DNA from: a virus
Reading direction: 5' to 3' (one strand)
IMG/VR virus record: IMGVR_UViG_3300010883_018879
Coordinates: 1 to 47,905 of that record
Length of the DNA: 47,905 bases
The first letter of the stretch is position 1. Each line of letters opens with the position of its first letter. The position numbers and the translations under genes are program-made. Below are positions 25,520 through 33,610 of the stretch, in pieces. Below the pieces are notes generated by a model. That model worked only from the letters and a program-made list of their open reading frames with translations. It had not been told where the DNA came from and ran no database searches.

Positions 25520-25878
25520 GTAATGTTCTCCAATATGTCCTCGTAGTTTTTGATCTCTTCTGAGAAGATGGCTTTGTCGTCAATCAAAATATCATAATAT
25601 TGCTTACCCATCACCAATCTGTTATATTTGATTCCCCATTCGTGTAGTTGATTCTTAGTCAAATTATACAACTTTTTGTGTATGATGTCAACATTTCCAT
25701 CAAAAACCTTCATGCCGCGAGCTGTATAAACTATCACGTCATGACCAGCATCATAGCATTTATTAATGATTTCAATCATTTCTGGTTTTGGTGTGCAGTG
25801 GGAATACTTCTCGATTCCTCCAGACTCAGTGGGTCGTTCACACAAAACATCGTCTAAATCAAATGCAATTATCTTCAT
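25516..25878 (-). CDS. small HAD-family hydrolase (capsule-biosynthesis phosphatase type)
   Basis: 120 residues: IIAFDLDDVLCERP with Asp7 and Asp9, HDVIVYTARGM as motif II, and DILIDDKAIF as motif IV. The lack of a cap domain and the length fit the small capsule-biosynthesis type HAD proteins (about 110-130 residues), which act on sugar phosphates. It overlaps the upstream bifunctional gene by 20 bases and the downstream GT gene by ATGA. It may supply the phosphatase that the neighbouring NTP-transferase/APH fusion lacks. Confidence 0.82.
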   Translation of the reverse strand: MKIIAFDLDDVLCERPTESGGIEKYSHCTPKPEMIEIINKCYDAGHDVIVYTARGMKVFDGNVDIIHKKLYNLTKNQLHEWGIKYNRLVMGKQYYDILIDDKAIFSEEIKNYEDILENIT

Positions 25879-27442
25879 TTGTGGCCTCGTTTAGGTAGTG
25901 TCTGGCAACATAATATAGCATCTTGTCGAATGGGTATTTATGAAGCGGAGACATGTTAAGATATATTAGCGCTCTAATCAGCTTAATACGTGGTAAATCA
26001 AAATTACATTTCTGAACGAACTTCTCAAATACTTCTCTACTTGAGTTCAAATTATTACTAGTTTCAAAGTTATATTTGATCTCGCCATTGTTTTCTGAGT
26101 ATTCAAACTTGTTATCCTTGATTAGTCGGTATGGCATCGTAAGTCCGCCGTATATCTTAGCGAAATCATAATAAAGATCTCCAACATCTAATCCAAAAAA
26201 GTCTTGTCTCCAGTCGATTAGCTTATAGCCATTTTGGATTTTCACCACATTGTCATACTGCAGATCTCCATGAAAGTGTACAGGAATAGCACCGTGCAAT
26301 AATTGTTCCCAATCTATTTTCTCCAACAAAGATCCCAACGAGGGTAACTCTAAACCATTGACCATCACAGACTCGTCTATCAGTGACGGGTATTTCATAT
26401 AGAACTTAGACAGCCTATCCTTTGTTTTGACTTTATAGAATCCCTCGCACGCCAATTTGAAAGTGAACTTATCAACTTCAACCTTCTTCCACAGATTTTT
26501 AACGCACCACATTAAGAAGTCCTTTGTTACTCCAGAGTCATAACAATCATACAGAACGTCTCCAGGGACTATATCATATGAGAAGAATGAATCCGTTTTC
26601 AATGTGATCTTTGGGACCATATTACCAAGTTGTAGCGCTCGTTGATATCTCTTTTCGACGATATCCTTATCTTCGAAGTATTTGATCAATCGCCCATCGA
26701 CTTTATATGTGTATTCATTAGCCTTTGAGAAGTCAAACTGTTCGGTGCCTTCCATCTTCTTCTTAGCTTCGTGATACTTATCTCTCATTCCGGTGTCTAT
26801 CCAGTCGCTAAAGTATACAGCATGAAGCGGTTTACGAATCAATCCTTTGAATGCGTTAATTAAGTTTCCATCCGATTCTAAACTATCCCAAAATGGCGCA
26901 TAATCATAAACACAAGCTAACCCTATAAAAGCACAGGGCATATTGCTATCTATTTTGTCATATAACGAATCCACACGAGCTTCACCAAGAAGATGATTCA
27001 CGCGCATTGTGCAATAATCTTTGATATCTTTGTAGGGTATGAAAGAATGTCCCATCCAATTGTAATGCTCGTATTGTATCGAAAGTTGCCTCTGATATAG
27101 CTCTGTTATCGTATCTGCCGTACACATCACAAACCGACACTGAAGCTCATCCTTACAACACAACAACGAATGACCTGGACCTGAGCCCTCACCTTCAAAG
27201 TTCTCCACGAACACGCACTTGATGTTTCTATCTGGATGGGCATGTTGAAGATACTCCTGCACCTTCTTGCCCTGATATCCTACGGCAACAACAATCTCAA
27301 TATGTTTCGGGTGATTCTCAATAATATGCGTTATGATTGCTTTCTCGTTGATAGGCAATAACGCTTTATTGAAGTTTTCTGTCAGGCATCCAAGTCTAAT
27401 ACCCTTGCCAGCAGCAAGGATACAAAGCTTATACTGATTCAT
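25859..27442 (-). CDS. bifunctional nucleotidyltransferase + APH/choline-kinase-like fusion
   Basis: 527 residues from the ATG at 27442. The first 230 residues form an NTP-transferase domain: LCILAAGKGIRLG near residues 7-18 and KALLPINEKA, with VMCTADTITEL as the DxD-like strand. Residues about 300-527 are APH-like: VHFHGDLQYDNVVKI near 386-400 (catalytic His-x-Asp and Asn) and LIDWRQDFFGLDVGDLYYD. This is the LicC-LicA style arrangement: a kinase and a cytidylyl- or uridylyltransferase in one chain. The longer frame from 27502 lies in the cupin gene and is rejected. It may make a CDP-choline- or NDP-sugar-like donor. Confidence 0.82.
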   Translation of the reverse strand: MNQYKLCILAAGKGIRLGCLTENFNKALLPINEKAIITHIIENHPKHIEIVVAVGYQGKKVQEYLQHAHPDRNIKCVFVENFEGEGSGPGHSLLCCKDELQCRFVMCTADTITELYQRQLSIQYEHYNWMGHSFIPYKDIKDYCTMRVNHLLGEARVDSLYDKIDSNMPCAFIGLACVYDYAPFWDSLESDGNLINAFKGLIRKPLHAVYFSDWIDTGMRDKYHEAKKKMEGTEQFDFSKANEYTYKVDGRLIKYFEDKDIVEKRYQRALQLGNMVPKITLKTDSFFSYDIVPGDVLYDCYDSGVTKDFLMWCVKNLWKKVEVDKFTFKLACEGFYKVKTKDRLSKFYMKYPSLIDESVMVNGLELPSLGSLLEKIDWEQLLHGAIPVHFHGDLQYDNVVKIQNGYKLIDWRQDFFGLDVGDLYYDFAKIYGGLTMPYRLIKDNKFEYSENNGEIKYNFETSNNLNSSREVFEKFVQKCNFDLPRIKLIRALIYLNMSPLHKYPFDKMLYYVARHYLNEATNEDNCI

Positions 27443-27803
27443 GCTCTGAGGCAATACGTCCATTGCCTCGATGTGAGTCGTCCTCAAGACGAACAACGTC
27501 ATCCACTTCAGGAGTTGATACTTCCATCATTACCAGATTGGTTACTGCTGCTACACGATGCTTAATCATCGGAGGCACTGTGAAGAAGTCTCCAGCTTCA
27601 AGCTCATGTCGCTTGATTTCTCCAACGTTGTTCTCCAAAAACACAATAGCTTTACCTTCAACGATAAAGTTAGTTTCCGTTTTCACTCGGTGAAACTGAT
27701 AAGATGTCCTGAACCCTTCGTTCAGAAAGACCTGTTTAAAACAGTACTTATCATTTAACTCAATCCAAATCTCTTTGCCCCACGGCTTAGTTACTACTTT
27801 CAT
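27429..27803 (-). CDS. cupin, mannose-6-phosphate isomerase type II-like
   Basis: 124 residues of a single cupin barrel: KPWGKEIWIEL at the start, FHRVKTETNFIVEGKAIVF as motif 1 (His38, Glu43, Gly50), and FTVPPMIKHRVAA as motif 2 (His82). It matches the C-terminal cupin of type II phosphomannose isomerases; with GDP-mannose dehydratase also in the island, an isomerase or epimerase role on mannose-like sugars is plausible. AAGGAG 6 bases before the ATG is a strong ribosome site. It overlaps the carbamoyltransferase by 17 bases. Confidence 0.84.
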   Translation of the reverse strand: MKVVTKPWGKEIWIELNDKYCFKQVFLNEGFRTSYQFHRVKTETNFIVEGKAIVFLENNVGEIKRHELEAGDFFTVPPMIKHRVAAVTNLVMMEVSTPEVDDVVRLEDDSHRGNGRIASEHESV

Positions 27804-29517
27804 TGTTATCTCCTTTTTTTATTTTAAGACTGTTCAAATATAAAATATCTATAGAAGTGCTTAAAAAACACCTAATTGCGTCTTGTGGAGTTTCAACAAT
27901 CGGCTCGCCGGCCACGTTAAAACTAGTATTCAACAAGACTGGTGTTCCAGTCATTCTATAAAAATGATTTAATAAGTTGTAAAAAGGTTGATTATCGCTC
28001 GTAACCGTCTGCATTCTCGCCGTGTCATCAACATGGATCACTGCCGGAACTTCCCGCTTGGCGCGTTCAGTTGCTTTCGCCACAAACAACATATACTCAG
28101 AATCATCAAACTCAAAAAAATCTAGAGCATGTTCTTTGAGAACAAATGGCGCAAATGGTCTATAAGCTTCTCTAAATTTAACTTTTGCATTTAGAACATC
28201 TTTCATTTCAGGACATCGTGGATCCACAACAATGCTTCTATGCCCCAACGCTCTAGGTCCGAATTCAGAAGCACCTTCAAAAATCGCAACAATCTTTTGG
28301 TCCACAATGGATTTAGCCATATCAATTCCCAAAGAATCAATACTATCAAACTCCTCATAATCAACATTAAATTCTACTGCAGCATTTTTGCACTCATCGA
28401 CAGTGTATGAGTATCCTAAGAAATCATCTTTAATCTTTTGTACTGGAGATGGATTGCTCAAATTACTATAATACAATGGGGCGCCCAGTCCATGGCCTCC
28501 GTCGTGAGATGCTGGACCAGCGAAAGTAGAGTTATAAATTTTAGACCTTCGAATCAATCCATTTAGACAGCCATTTAAGGCGACTCCACCTACTAGACAT
28601 AGGTTCTCTTCATCAGTAAGTCCCTTGAGTTTTCTTGCATAATACATACCAGCCTCTTCAATTGAGTTTTGGGCAGAAGCTGCCAAGCTAATATAAGCTT
28701 TATCCGACGGGTCATCAAAATCCCACTCTTTTCCTTTTGTTCTCTGTGGTATGTTACCTTGTCTTAACCCAAAAACACTATTATATGGATGTACGCCTGC
28801 ATATGGCATTTTCGTGGTATTTGGATATGTTGCAACAAACATATCTTCTTGTTGTATCAACATTTTCAAATTAGGATTAGGGACTCCATACGGAGCCAAG
28901 CCCATAGTTTTGCCTTCTTGGCCGTCAGATTTTGGGCCAAATATTCTATCTGTAGTATTTGAATAAATGTGGCCTAGACTGTGTGGTACATGATACGAAA
29001 ATAGCTTTGTATAAGAATGATTATCTACGTGAAAGCCGGCGACGACTTCCGGTGGCCAACCACAACCAGATCCATCATATGATAATACATCACATGACTT
29101 ATATCCAGAATAATTATATACATATGCAGCATGTGAAAGTTGATGATTGACAAAGACCACCTTTCCAGAAAATCCTTTTGATCTAATATAACTCAAAACA
29201 ACATCGTTATTTGGATCAATGTTATTATTTATCACCTCGTCGACACTTTCAAAAGCAACCACATCTAAATGATCATAATCTTTAACAGTTCTAGGAATTG
29301 ATGGAATTGTGACTACGTCGCAGTTTGATATATCAAATTCCAAACCATTAAACAAATAATCTATTCCCAACGTCATCGGATATTTCTGCAAATCAGTATA
29401 ATAAGGATAGTGTTTAATCCTATTAAGCCTCTCTTCTTGAATTGCTCTTACTACCTTTCCATCCTTGATTAAACCCCAACCACTGTGGTGAGGCGACGGC
29501 AAGCCCAATACAATCAT
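27787..29517 (-). CDS. carbamoyltransferase (NodU/CmcH family)
   Basis: 576 residues. The N-terminal Kae1-like part has VLGLPSPHHSGWGLIKDG, NHQLSHAAY (His125, His129 metal ligands) and LSYDGSGCG (146-153). The C-terminal carbamoyltransferase part has FEGASEFGPRALGHRSIVVD near residues 405-425 and FREAYRPFAPFVL. The enzyme uses carbamoyl phosphate and ATP to carbamoylate a hydroxyl on a sugar or antibiotic. Full length for the family (about 560-580). GGGAG lies 6 bases before the ATG, and a promoter-like site lies 28 bases upstream of it. It is the first gene of the second part of the island. Confidence 0.92.
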   Translation of the reverse strand: MIVLGLPSPHHSGWGLIKDGKVVRAIQEERLNRIKHYPYYTDLQKYPMTLGIDYLFNGLEFDISNCDVVTIPSIPRTVKDYDHLDVVAFESVDEVINNNIDPNNDVVLSYIRSKGFSGKVVFVNHQLSHAAYVYNYSGYKSCDVLSYDGSGCGWPPEVVAGFHVDNHSYTKLFSYHVPHSLGHIYSNTTDRIFGPKSDGQEGKTMGLAPYGVPNPNLKMLIQQEDMFVATYPNTTKMPYAGVHPYNSVFGLRQGNIPQRTKGKEWDFDDPSDKAYISLAASAQNSIEEAGMYYARKLKGLTDEENLCLVGGVALNGCLNGLIRRSKIYNSTFAGPASHDGGHGLGAPLYYSNLSNPSPVQKIKDDFLGYSYTVDECKNAAVEFNVDYEEFDSIDSLGIDMAKSIVDQKIVAIFEGASEFGPRALGHRSIVVDPRCPEMKDVLNAKVKFREAYRPFAPFVLKEHALDFFEFDDSEYMLFVAKATERAKREVPAVIHVDDTARMQTVTSDNQPFYNLLNHFYRMTGTPVLLNTSFNVAGEPIVETPQDAIRCFLSTSIDILYLNSLKIKKGDNNESSN

Positions 29518-29544
29518 ATTTTCTCCCTAATGTGCATTGTGTCT

Positions 29545-29574
29545 ATAATACACCACATACATTATTTTTGTAAA
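29545..29574 (-). promoter_or_regulatory. sigma70-type promoter for the carbamoyltransferase
   Basis: On the minus strand TTTACA (29574-29569) and TATTAT (29550-29545) are 18 bases apart, close to the host sigma70 consensus, with transcription expected to start near 29538 and the gene at 29517. This is one of only two non-coding gaps in the window. The -35 box lies inside an inverted repeat (29570-29586). Confidence 0.6.
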
Positions 29575-29586
29575 CTCGTGGTTTAC
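29570..29586. promoter_or_regulatory. inverted repeat overlapping the -35 box (possible operator)
   Basis: gtaaac-tcgtg-gtttac is a perfect 6-bp inverted repeat with a 5-base centre. It covers five bases of the TTTACA box of the 29.5 kb promoter and the stop of the 17-codon mini-ORF. With no U-run behind it on either strand, it does not look like a terminator; a repressor site is possible. Confidence 0.45.
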
Positions 29587-29636
29587 TTCTTCGTAACATC
29601 GACAAAAGCCCAATAACCATGCTCATCAATAATCAT
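29583..29636 (-). pseudogene. 17-codon remnant, possibly start of a lost sugar-methyltransferase gene
   Basis: An ATG at 29636 opens a 17-codon frame (MIIDEHGYWAFVDVTKK, stop at 29583-29585), 7 bases after the stop of the HAD/nucleotidyltransferase gene. By memory, IDEHGYW is the start motif of a group of glycan-cluster methyltransferases. It may be the remaining head of such a gene, or a leader peptide. No other methyltransferase motif follows before the promoter. Confidence 0.35.
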
Positions 29637-29642
29637 ATTTTC

Positions 29643-31019
29643 TTATTCTCCATTATAATTTTCTACAAACGTTCGCAATCCTTCCGGATCTCCAATACCC
29701 CACATCTTTTTGATGTTGAAAGTCTTGATTTTCTTTCCATCCTTGATTGCTTCATTAAACACGGGACATACATAGAACTCATTATTGGTTCTAATATCTT
29801 TCTTAATCATTTGCTCAGCGTACTTAACATAATCAGATCCCTTAGCATAGTAATAGATACCAACTGTGGCAAGGTCCGAGATAGGCTTCTTCTCTGCGAC
29901 CTCTGCGACATATCCATCTTCATTTAACCTTGCAAAGCTCCACTTAGGGTGTGTTGCCTTAAATGTCAGAATTCCGCCATCAATGTTCTCACCAACCATA
30001 GAATACATGAACTCGTTACTATCCCATTCAATGAACTGATCAGAGTTGGCAATCAATAGTTGCTTATCGTTGTCGATGTATTCCTTGGCTAACAGTGTCG
30101 TACAAGCTGCTCCTTCTGTAACTGAATCAACTTGGACAATCTCACAGTTATGGGCAATCAAGCTGAGAAGATACTTAAGGTTGTACTTCTCATAATGTTC
30201 CTTCTGTACGATGAAGATGTGCTTAGCGTCCAGATTCAGGTTCTCGACAACCAACTGAATCATCGGTTTGCCGTTCACTTCGATTAATGGCTTCGGAAAT
30301 GTATATCCGGCCTGCACAAAGCGAGTTCCTGCTCCGGCCATTGGTATGAGAACGTTCATATCTTTGCCTTGCCACTTGGGCTTAATCTTTGACACTTTAT
30401 CAACCTCTCTTATCGAAGACATAACCTTCTCGAATGTTACTGCTTCAGGATCCTCAACTGCACATAGATGAGCGCCGGAGCTTAAAGCTGCTGCTCTTCC
30501 GACGTGTGAATCTTCTATGATTAATGTTTCTTTGGCGCTCACTTCTGCTTTGATCATACATTGAAAGTACATCTCTGGGTTTGGTTTGGGATTCTTAACA
30601 TCTTGATTAGATACATAGAAGTCAACGTATTCCAGCAGGCCCTTTTTGAGTAGCATCATTTTGAGCGACTCACGGATTGAATTTGAAGCTACACAGATCT
30701 GATACCCTTTTCTTTTGAATTGTTCTAGAACAGATCTCATCCTTTCATCATATGACATCTCACGCATAATAATGTCTTTAGTAGCTGCTTGTTTTTGTAA
30801 CCAAACTTCATTGTAAAGTGGAGGAGGCAAGCCTTTGTGCTTTGTAAGTAATTGACATTTCTTGCTGGTCGGCAATCCATCATATGTAGACAAGTGTTCT
30901 TCTTTGCTTATAACATATCTTTCATCAACAGTCCTAAGCGCTCTGTTCATGGCCTCATAATGCATATCTCTAGCATCTACTAAAACACCATCTAAATCAA
31001 AGCACAAGAGCTTAATCAT
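29643..31019 (-). CDS. bifunctional HAD phosphatase + sugar nucleotidyltransferase
   Basis: 459 residues in two parts. Residues 1-205 are a beta-phosphoglucomutase-like HAD: LLCFDLDGVLVDARD (Asp8, Asp10), VASNS (110-114), NPKPNPEMYF (Lys145), and IIEDSHVG (Asp170). Residues 221-459 are an NTP-transferase: VLIPMAGAGTRFVQAGYTFP and KPLIEVNGKPM, with LIANSDQFIEW as DxD-like strand. It may take a sugar-phosphate to an NDP-sugar. The order is the reverse of 22795-23856. The start is the ATG at 31019 (ATGA overlap with the GT4 stop); a frame from 31055 is rejected. Confidence 0.84.
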   Translation of the reverse strand: MIKLLCFDLDGVLVDARDMHYEAMNRALRTVDERYVISKEEHLSTYDGLPTSKKCQLLTKHKGLPPPLYNEVWLQKQAATKDIIMREMSYDERMRSVLEQFKRKGYQICVASNSIRESLKMMLLKKGLLEYVDFYVSNQDVKNPKPNPEMYFQCMIKAEVSAKETLIIEDSHVGRAAALSSGAHLCAVEDPEAVTFEKVMSSIREVDKVSKIKPKWQGKDMNVLIPMAGAGTRFVQAGYTFPKPLIEVNGKPMIQLVVENLNLDAKHIFIVQKEHYEKYNLKYLLSLIAHNCEIVQVDSVTEGAACTTLLAKEYIDNDKQLLIANSDQFIEWDSNEFMYSMVGENIDGGILTFKATHPKWSFARLNEDGYVAEVAEKKPISDLATVGIYYYAKGSDYVKYAEQMIKKDIRTNNEFYVCPVFNEAIKDGKKIKTFNIKKMWGIGDPEGLRTFVENYNGE

Positions 31020-31897
31020 AGCAACTCCACGTATTGTTTGATGCATTCGTCCCACGTCGTTACGCTTGTTTTGTTCTTCTCGAATGTCTTCTTGTTTAGG
31101 ATATCTACTAACTCTTCAAAGCTATTGTAAACATGGTCTGTTCCTGCAAATTCACAAGCTCCTCCGCCATCTACATAAGAGTATGTTGGCAATTCACAAG
31201 CTATAGCTTCTAGAATGTGATTTGGGCCAGGATCGAATCGACTTGCAGAGACATATACATCATATTTTCCCAATTCATCCCCAAGTACCTTACCATGTAA
31301 TGGCTTAATGACTTTAGTATTTCGGAAAGCGCCATGTTCTCGCCCAATGTAAGTGAATGTGTATTCATCTTTGTTTTCTCCAATCCAATCATCAAGTTTG
31401 TTATAAATATCAAATCCCTTTAAATAGTTATCTGACCAGTGATGTGCTACTATGTTGATTTTCTTATTATGTTTCTCGTTTGAACTGAATATGTCCAAAT
31501 CAACTCCATTCTTGATAACCACTCTTTCATCACAAGACCATTGATCTTCAAAGTACTCTGCGATCCAATCTGATACAAACACTGTGACATCCGTAAAGCT
31601 GCTGCACCATAGAAGTGCTCTGTCCATATCCGTTGTGCCTTTTCGGGCATCACACTCATTAACCCTATGAATGATTTTCACATTTGGATATTGCTTCTTA
31701 AAGCGATATACCTCATTCATTGATATACCAAGTTCATCAAGTCTAGGATCCTGGAGATGAATTACATCGACATCAGGTTCCAACTTGTGGACCACGGTAT
31801 GTCCCTCATCATGAAGAACTCTGCAGTATGCCTTGAGGAATTGATTTCCGCCTCCCCATGGTCCTTCTACTGGTTTTCTGTTAATACAGATTTTCAT
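31016..31897 (-). CDS. family 4 glycosyltransferase (GT-B)
   Basis: 293 residues: KICINRKPVEGPWGGGNQFL as the glycine-rich N-terminus, VIHLQDPRLDE, NGVDLDIF as the linker of GT4 enzymes, and YVSASRFDPGPNHILEAIAC near 215-235 with the E-x7-E-type donor site (Asp-Pro-Gly in place of the first Glu). No membrane span. It transfers a hexose in retaining mode. It overlaps the methyltransferase by 17 bases. Confidence 0.82.
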   Translation of the reverse strand: MKICINRKPVEGPWGGGNQFLKAYCRVLHDEGHTVVHKLEPDVDVIHLQDPRLDELGISMNEVYRFKKQYPNVKIIHRVNECDARKGTTDMDRALLWCSSFTDVTVFVSDWIAEYFEDQWSCDERVVIKNGVDLDIFSSNEKHNKKINIVAHHWSDNYLKGFDIYNKLDDWIGENKDEYTFTYIGREHGAFRNTKVIKPLHGKVLGDELGKYDVYVSASRFDPGPNHILEAIACELPTYSYVDGGGACEFAGTDHVYNSFEELVDILNKKTFEKNKTSVTTWDECIKQYVELL

Positions 31898-32645
31898 GTT
31901 TTGTTAGCAACACCTGTCCGTAATCAATTTCATTGTCAGCATACCCACGATCGTCCAAAAAGATTCGCCTGTCCATGATGATTAGTTCTTTTGTTTTGTC
32001 TTCGATTTGATCAATTAATCTAGCACAATCAATATCATGATGAGTTTTGCTTGGCAAATGATAATCATCAAACAGCAGAAATTTATTGAACTTATCCTTT
32101 GTGCCTTCCCAATCTTTGCAAACTCCATCGTATGTGTGATCACCATCGATATAAACCATATCAAAAGTTTCTTCAATCTTTGGCAATACATTCTCTGATC
32201 TATTCTTGATGAACTCGATCTTGTCAAACCACTCCTTTGGGAATACGTTGGCTAGCTGTTTTAAGTATTCTTCATCAATACTCGGGTCAACTGTGACAAT
32301 TTTGCCATCGATACCAGCGTCAATCATGGCCAGCGCTGCGCAGAACGTCGAATACCCTCTACCAAATCCAATTTCTAAGAACGATTTGATGTTGTATTTT
32401 TTAATCAAACTATAGATTAGAATACCACGCTCATAATTTGGTCTGTAAAAGCAGCCAACTGACTTGTACAACTCAGTACCACGCGTCCTTGTTCTTTTGG
32501 CAGTATATTCCCCAATAGAATCAAAATCACCCAAATTGATATCTCTGTCTAGTTGTACACCAATCTCTTCTAGTTTATCTTTAATATGAATAATCTTGGA
32601 CAATTTTGAAGAATTTGAAGTTGTGCTCTTTAGTGTGAAATCCAT
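31881..32645 (-). CDS. class I methyltransferase (Methyltransf_24 type)
   Basis: 254 residues: SFLEIGFGRGYSTFCAALA (SAM loop 91-97), IVTVDPSIDE with Asp120, MVYIDGDHTYDGVCKD near residues 162-176, and FLLFDDYH. This is the family motif set seen at 21330-22013, so the island holds two members. It would O-methylate a sugar. It joins by TAATG to the GDP-mannose dehydratase, which suggests that the methylated sugar comes from the deoxy-hexose path. Confidence 0.84.
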   Translation of the reverse strand: MDFTLKSTTSNSSKLSKIIHIKDKLEEIGVQLDRDINLGDFDSIGEYTAKRTRTRGTELYKSVGCFYRPNYERGILIYSLIKKYNIKSFLEIGFGRGYSTFCAALAMIDAGIDGKIVTVDPSIDEEYLKQLANVFPKEWFDKIEFIKNRSENVLPKIEETFDMVYIDGDHTYDGVCKDWEGTKDKFNKFLLFDDYHLPSKTHHDIDCARLIDQIEDKTKELIIMDRRIFLDDRGYADNEIDYGQVLLTKHENLY

Positions 32646-33610
32646 TATTTATTCTCCAACTTCTTCAAATCGTTAATAACCATACGTGAAACAAGCTCTT
32701 TGAATTCTACCATAGGTTCCCAACCCAACAGTTTCTTTGCTTTTGTTGAATCCCCTCGGAGTACATCCACTTCCGCTGGTCTCACAAATCTAGAGTCTTG
32801 TTTAATGTGTTTGGGCCAATTCTGTATACCAGCAACCTTGAAGGCTTCATCCAAAAACTCACGAATCGAGTGTGTTTTGCCGGTTGCAATCACAAAATCA
32901 TCTGGTTTGTCTTGCTGCAGCATAAGCCACATTGCTTCAACATAATCTGGAGCATATCCCCAATCGCGGCAGGATTCAAGATTGCCAAGGGTAATATATT
33001 CTGACATACCCAGCGCAATACGAGCAACTCCATCTGAAATCTTTCTAGTTACAAATTCAATGCCTCGTCTTTCGGATTCATGATTAAACAAAATACCCGA
33101 ACAAGCATACATTCCGTATGATTCTCTATAATTCTTTGTGATCCAATGCCCATACAATTTAGATACTCCATACGGACTACGTGGGTAAAATGGTGTTGTT
33201 TCTTTGGCTGGATTTTCTGTCATACGACCAAAAAGCTCGGACGAACTGGCCTGATAAAACCTAATACCAACATTATACTCTCGAATGGCTTCAACCATTC
33301 TTAGTACTCCCAACCCCGTAACATTTGATGTCTGCTCGGGCGTGTTCCAACTCTCACCAACAAAAGACTGGGCACCTAAATTGTACACTTCTTGAGGATC
33401 ACTTGTTTTTAAGGCGCGCACCAATGAATTTTGATCTGTCAAATCTCCAGTTAGAAATGTTATACTATCCGCCAAATGCTCAGTATTAACTCTATTTCTG
33501 GAAGATGAGCGGCGCTCCAAACCATAAACCTCATAATTCTTTTCTAAAAGAAAATCAGCCAAATGGCTACCATCCATTCCATTAATCCCAGTTATCAAAG
33601 CTCTCTTCAT
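32645..33610 (-). CDS. gmd: GDP-mannose 4,6-dehydratase
   Basis: 321 residues: RALITGINGMDGSHLADFLL (Gly8, Gly11, Gly14), LERRSSSRNR as the NADP site, NLGAQSFVGESW, ASSSELFGR (active Ser/Glu 122-125) and SPYGVSKLYGHW with Tyr147-x3-Lys151. This pattern is that of GMD, which makes GDP-4-keto-6-deoxymannose, the precursor of fucose, rhamnose and perosamine. No dedicated downstream reductase is obvious in the window. GGAGG 5 bases before the second of two ATGs fixes the start at 33610, overlapping the GT stop as TGATG. Confidence 0.93.
   Translation of the reverse strand: MKRALITGINGMDGSHLADFLLEKNYEVYGLERRSSSRNRVNTEHLADSITFLTGDLTDQNSLVRALKTSDPQEVYNLGAQSFVGESWNTPEQTSNVTGLGVLRMVEAIREYNVGIRFYQASSSELFGRMTENPAKETTPFYPRSPYGVSKLYGHWITKNYRESYGMYACSGILFNHESERRGIEFVTRKISDGVARIALGMSEYITLGNLESCRDWGYAPDYVEAMWLMLQQDKPDDFVIATGKTHSIREFLDEAFKVAGIQNWPKHIKQDSRFVRPAEVDVLRGDSTKAKKLLGWEPMVEFKELVSRMVINDLKKLENK

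Noticed and set aside
25930-25945. CATAAATA on the minus strand
   Set aside because: One mismatch from the late box but inside the coding region of the NTP-transferase/APH fusion, with no gene start close downstream that would need it.
23847-27442. Aminoglycoside resistance genes
   Set aside because: The APH-like domains lie in a sugar-nucleotide cluster, one fused to an NTP-transferase, which fits small-molecule or sugar kinases far better than drug resistance.
31402-31409. TATAAATA on the plus strand, matching the T4 late box
   Set aside because: It lies inside the GT4 coding region on the strand with no genes, so it is most likely chance.
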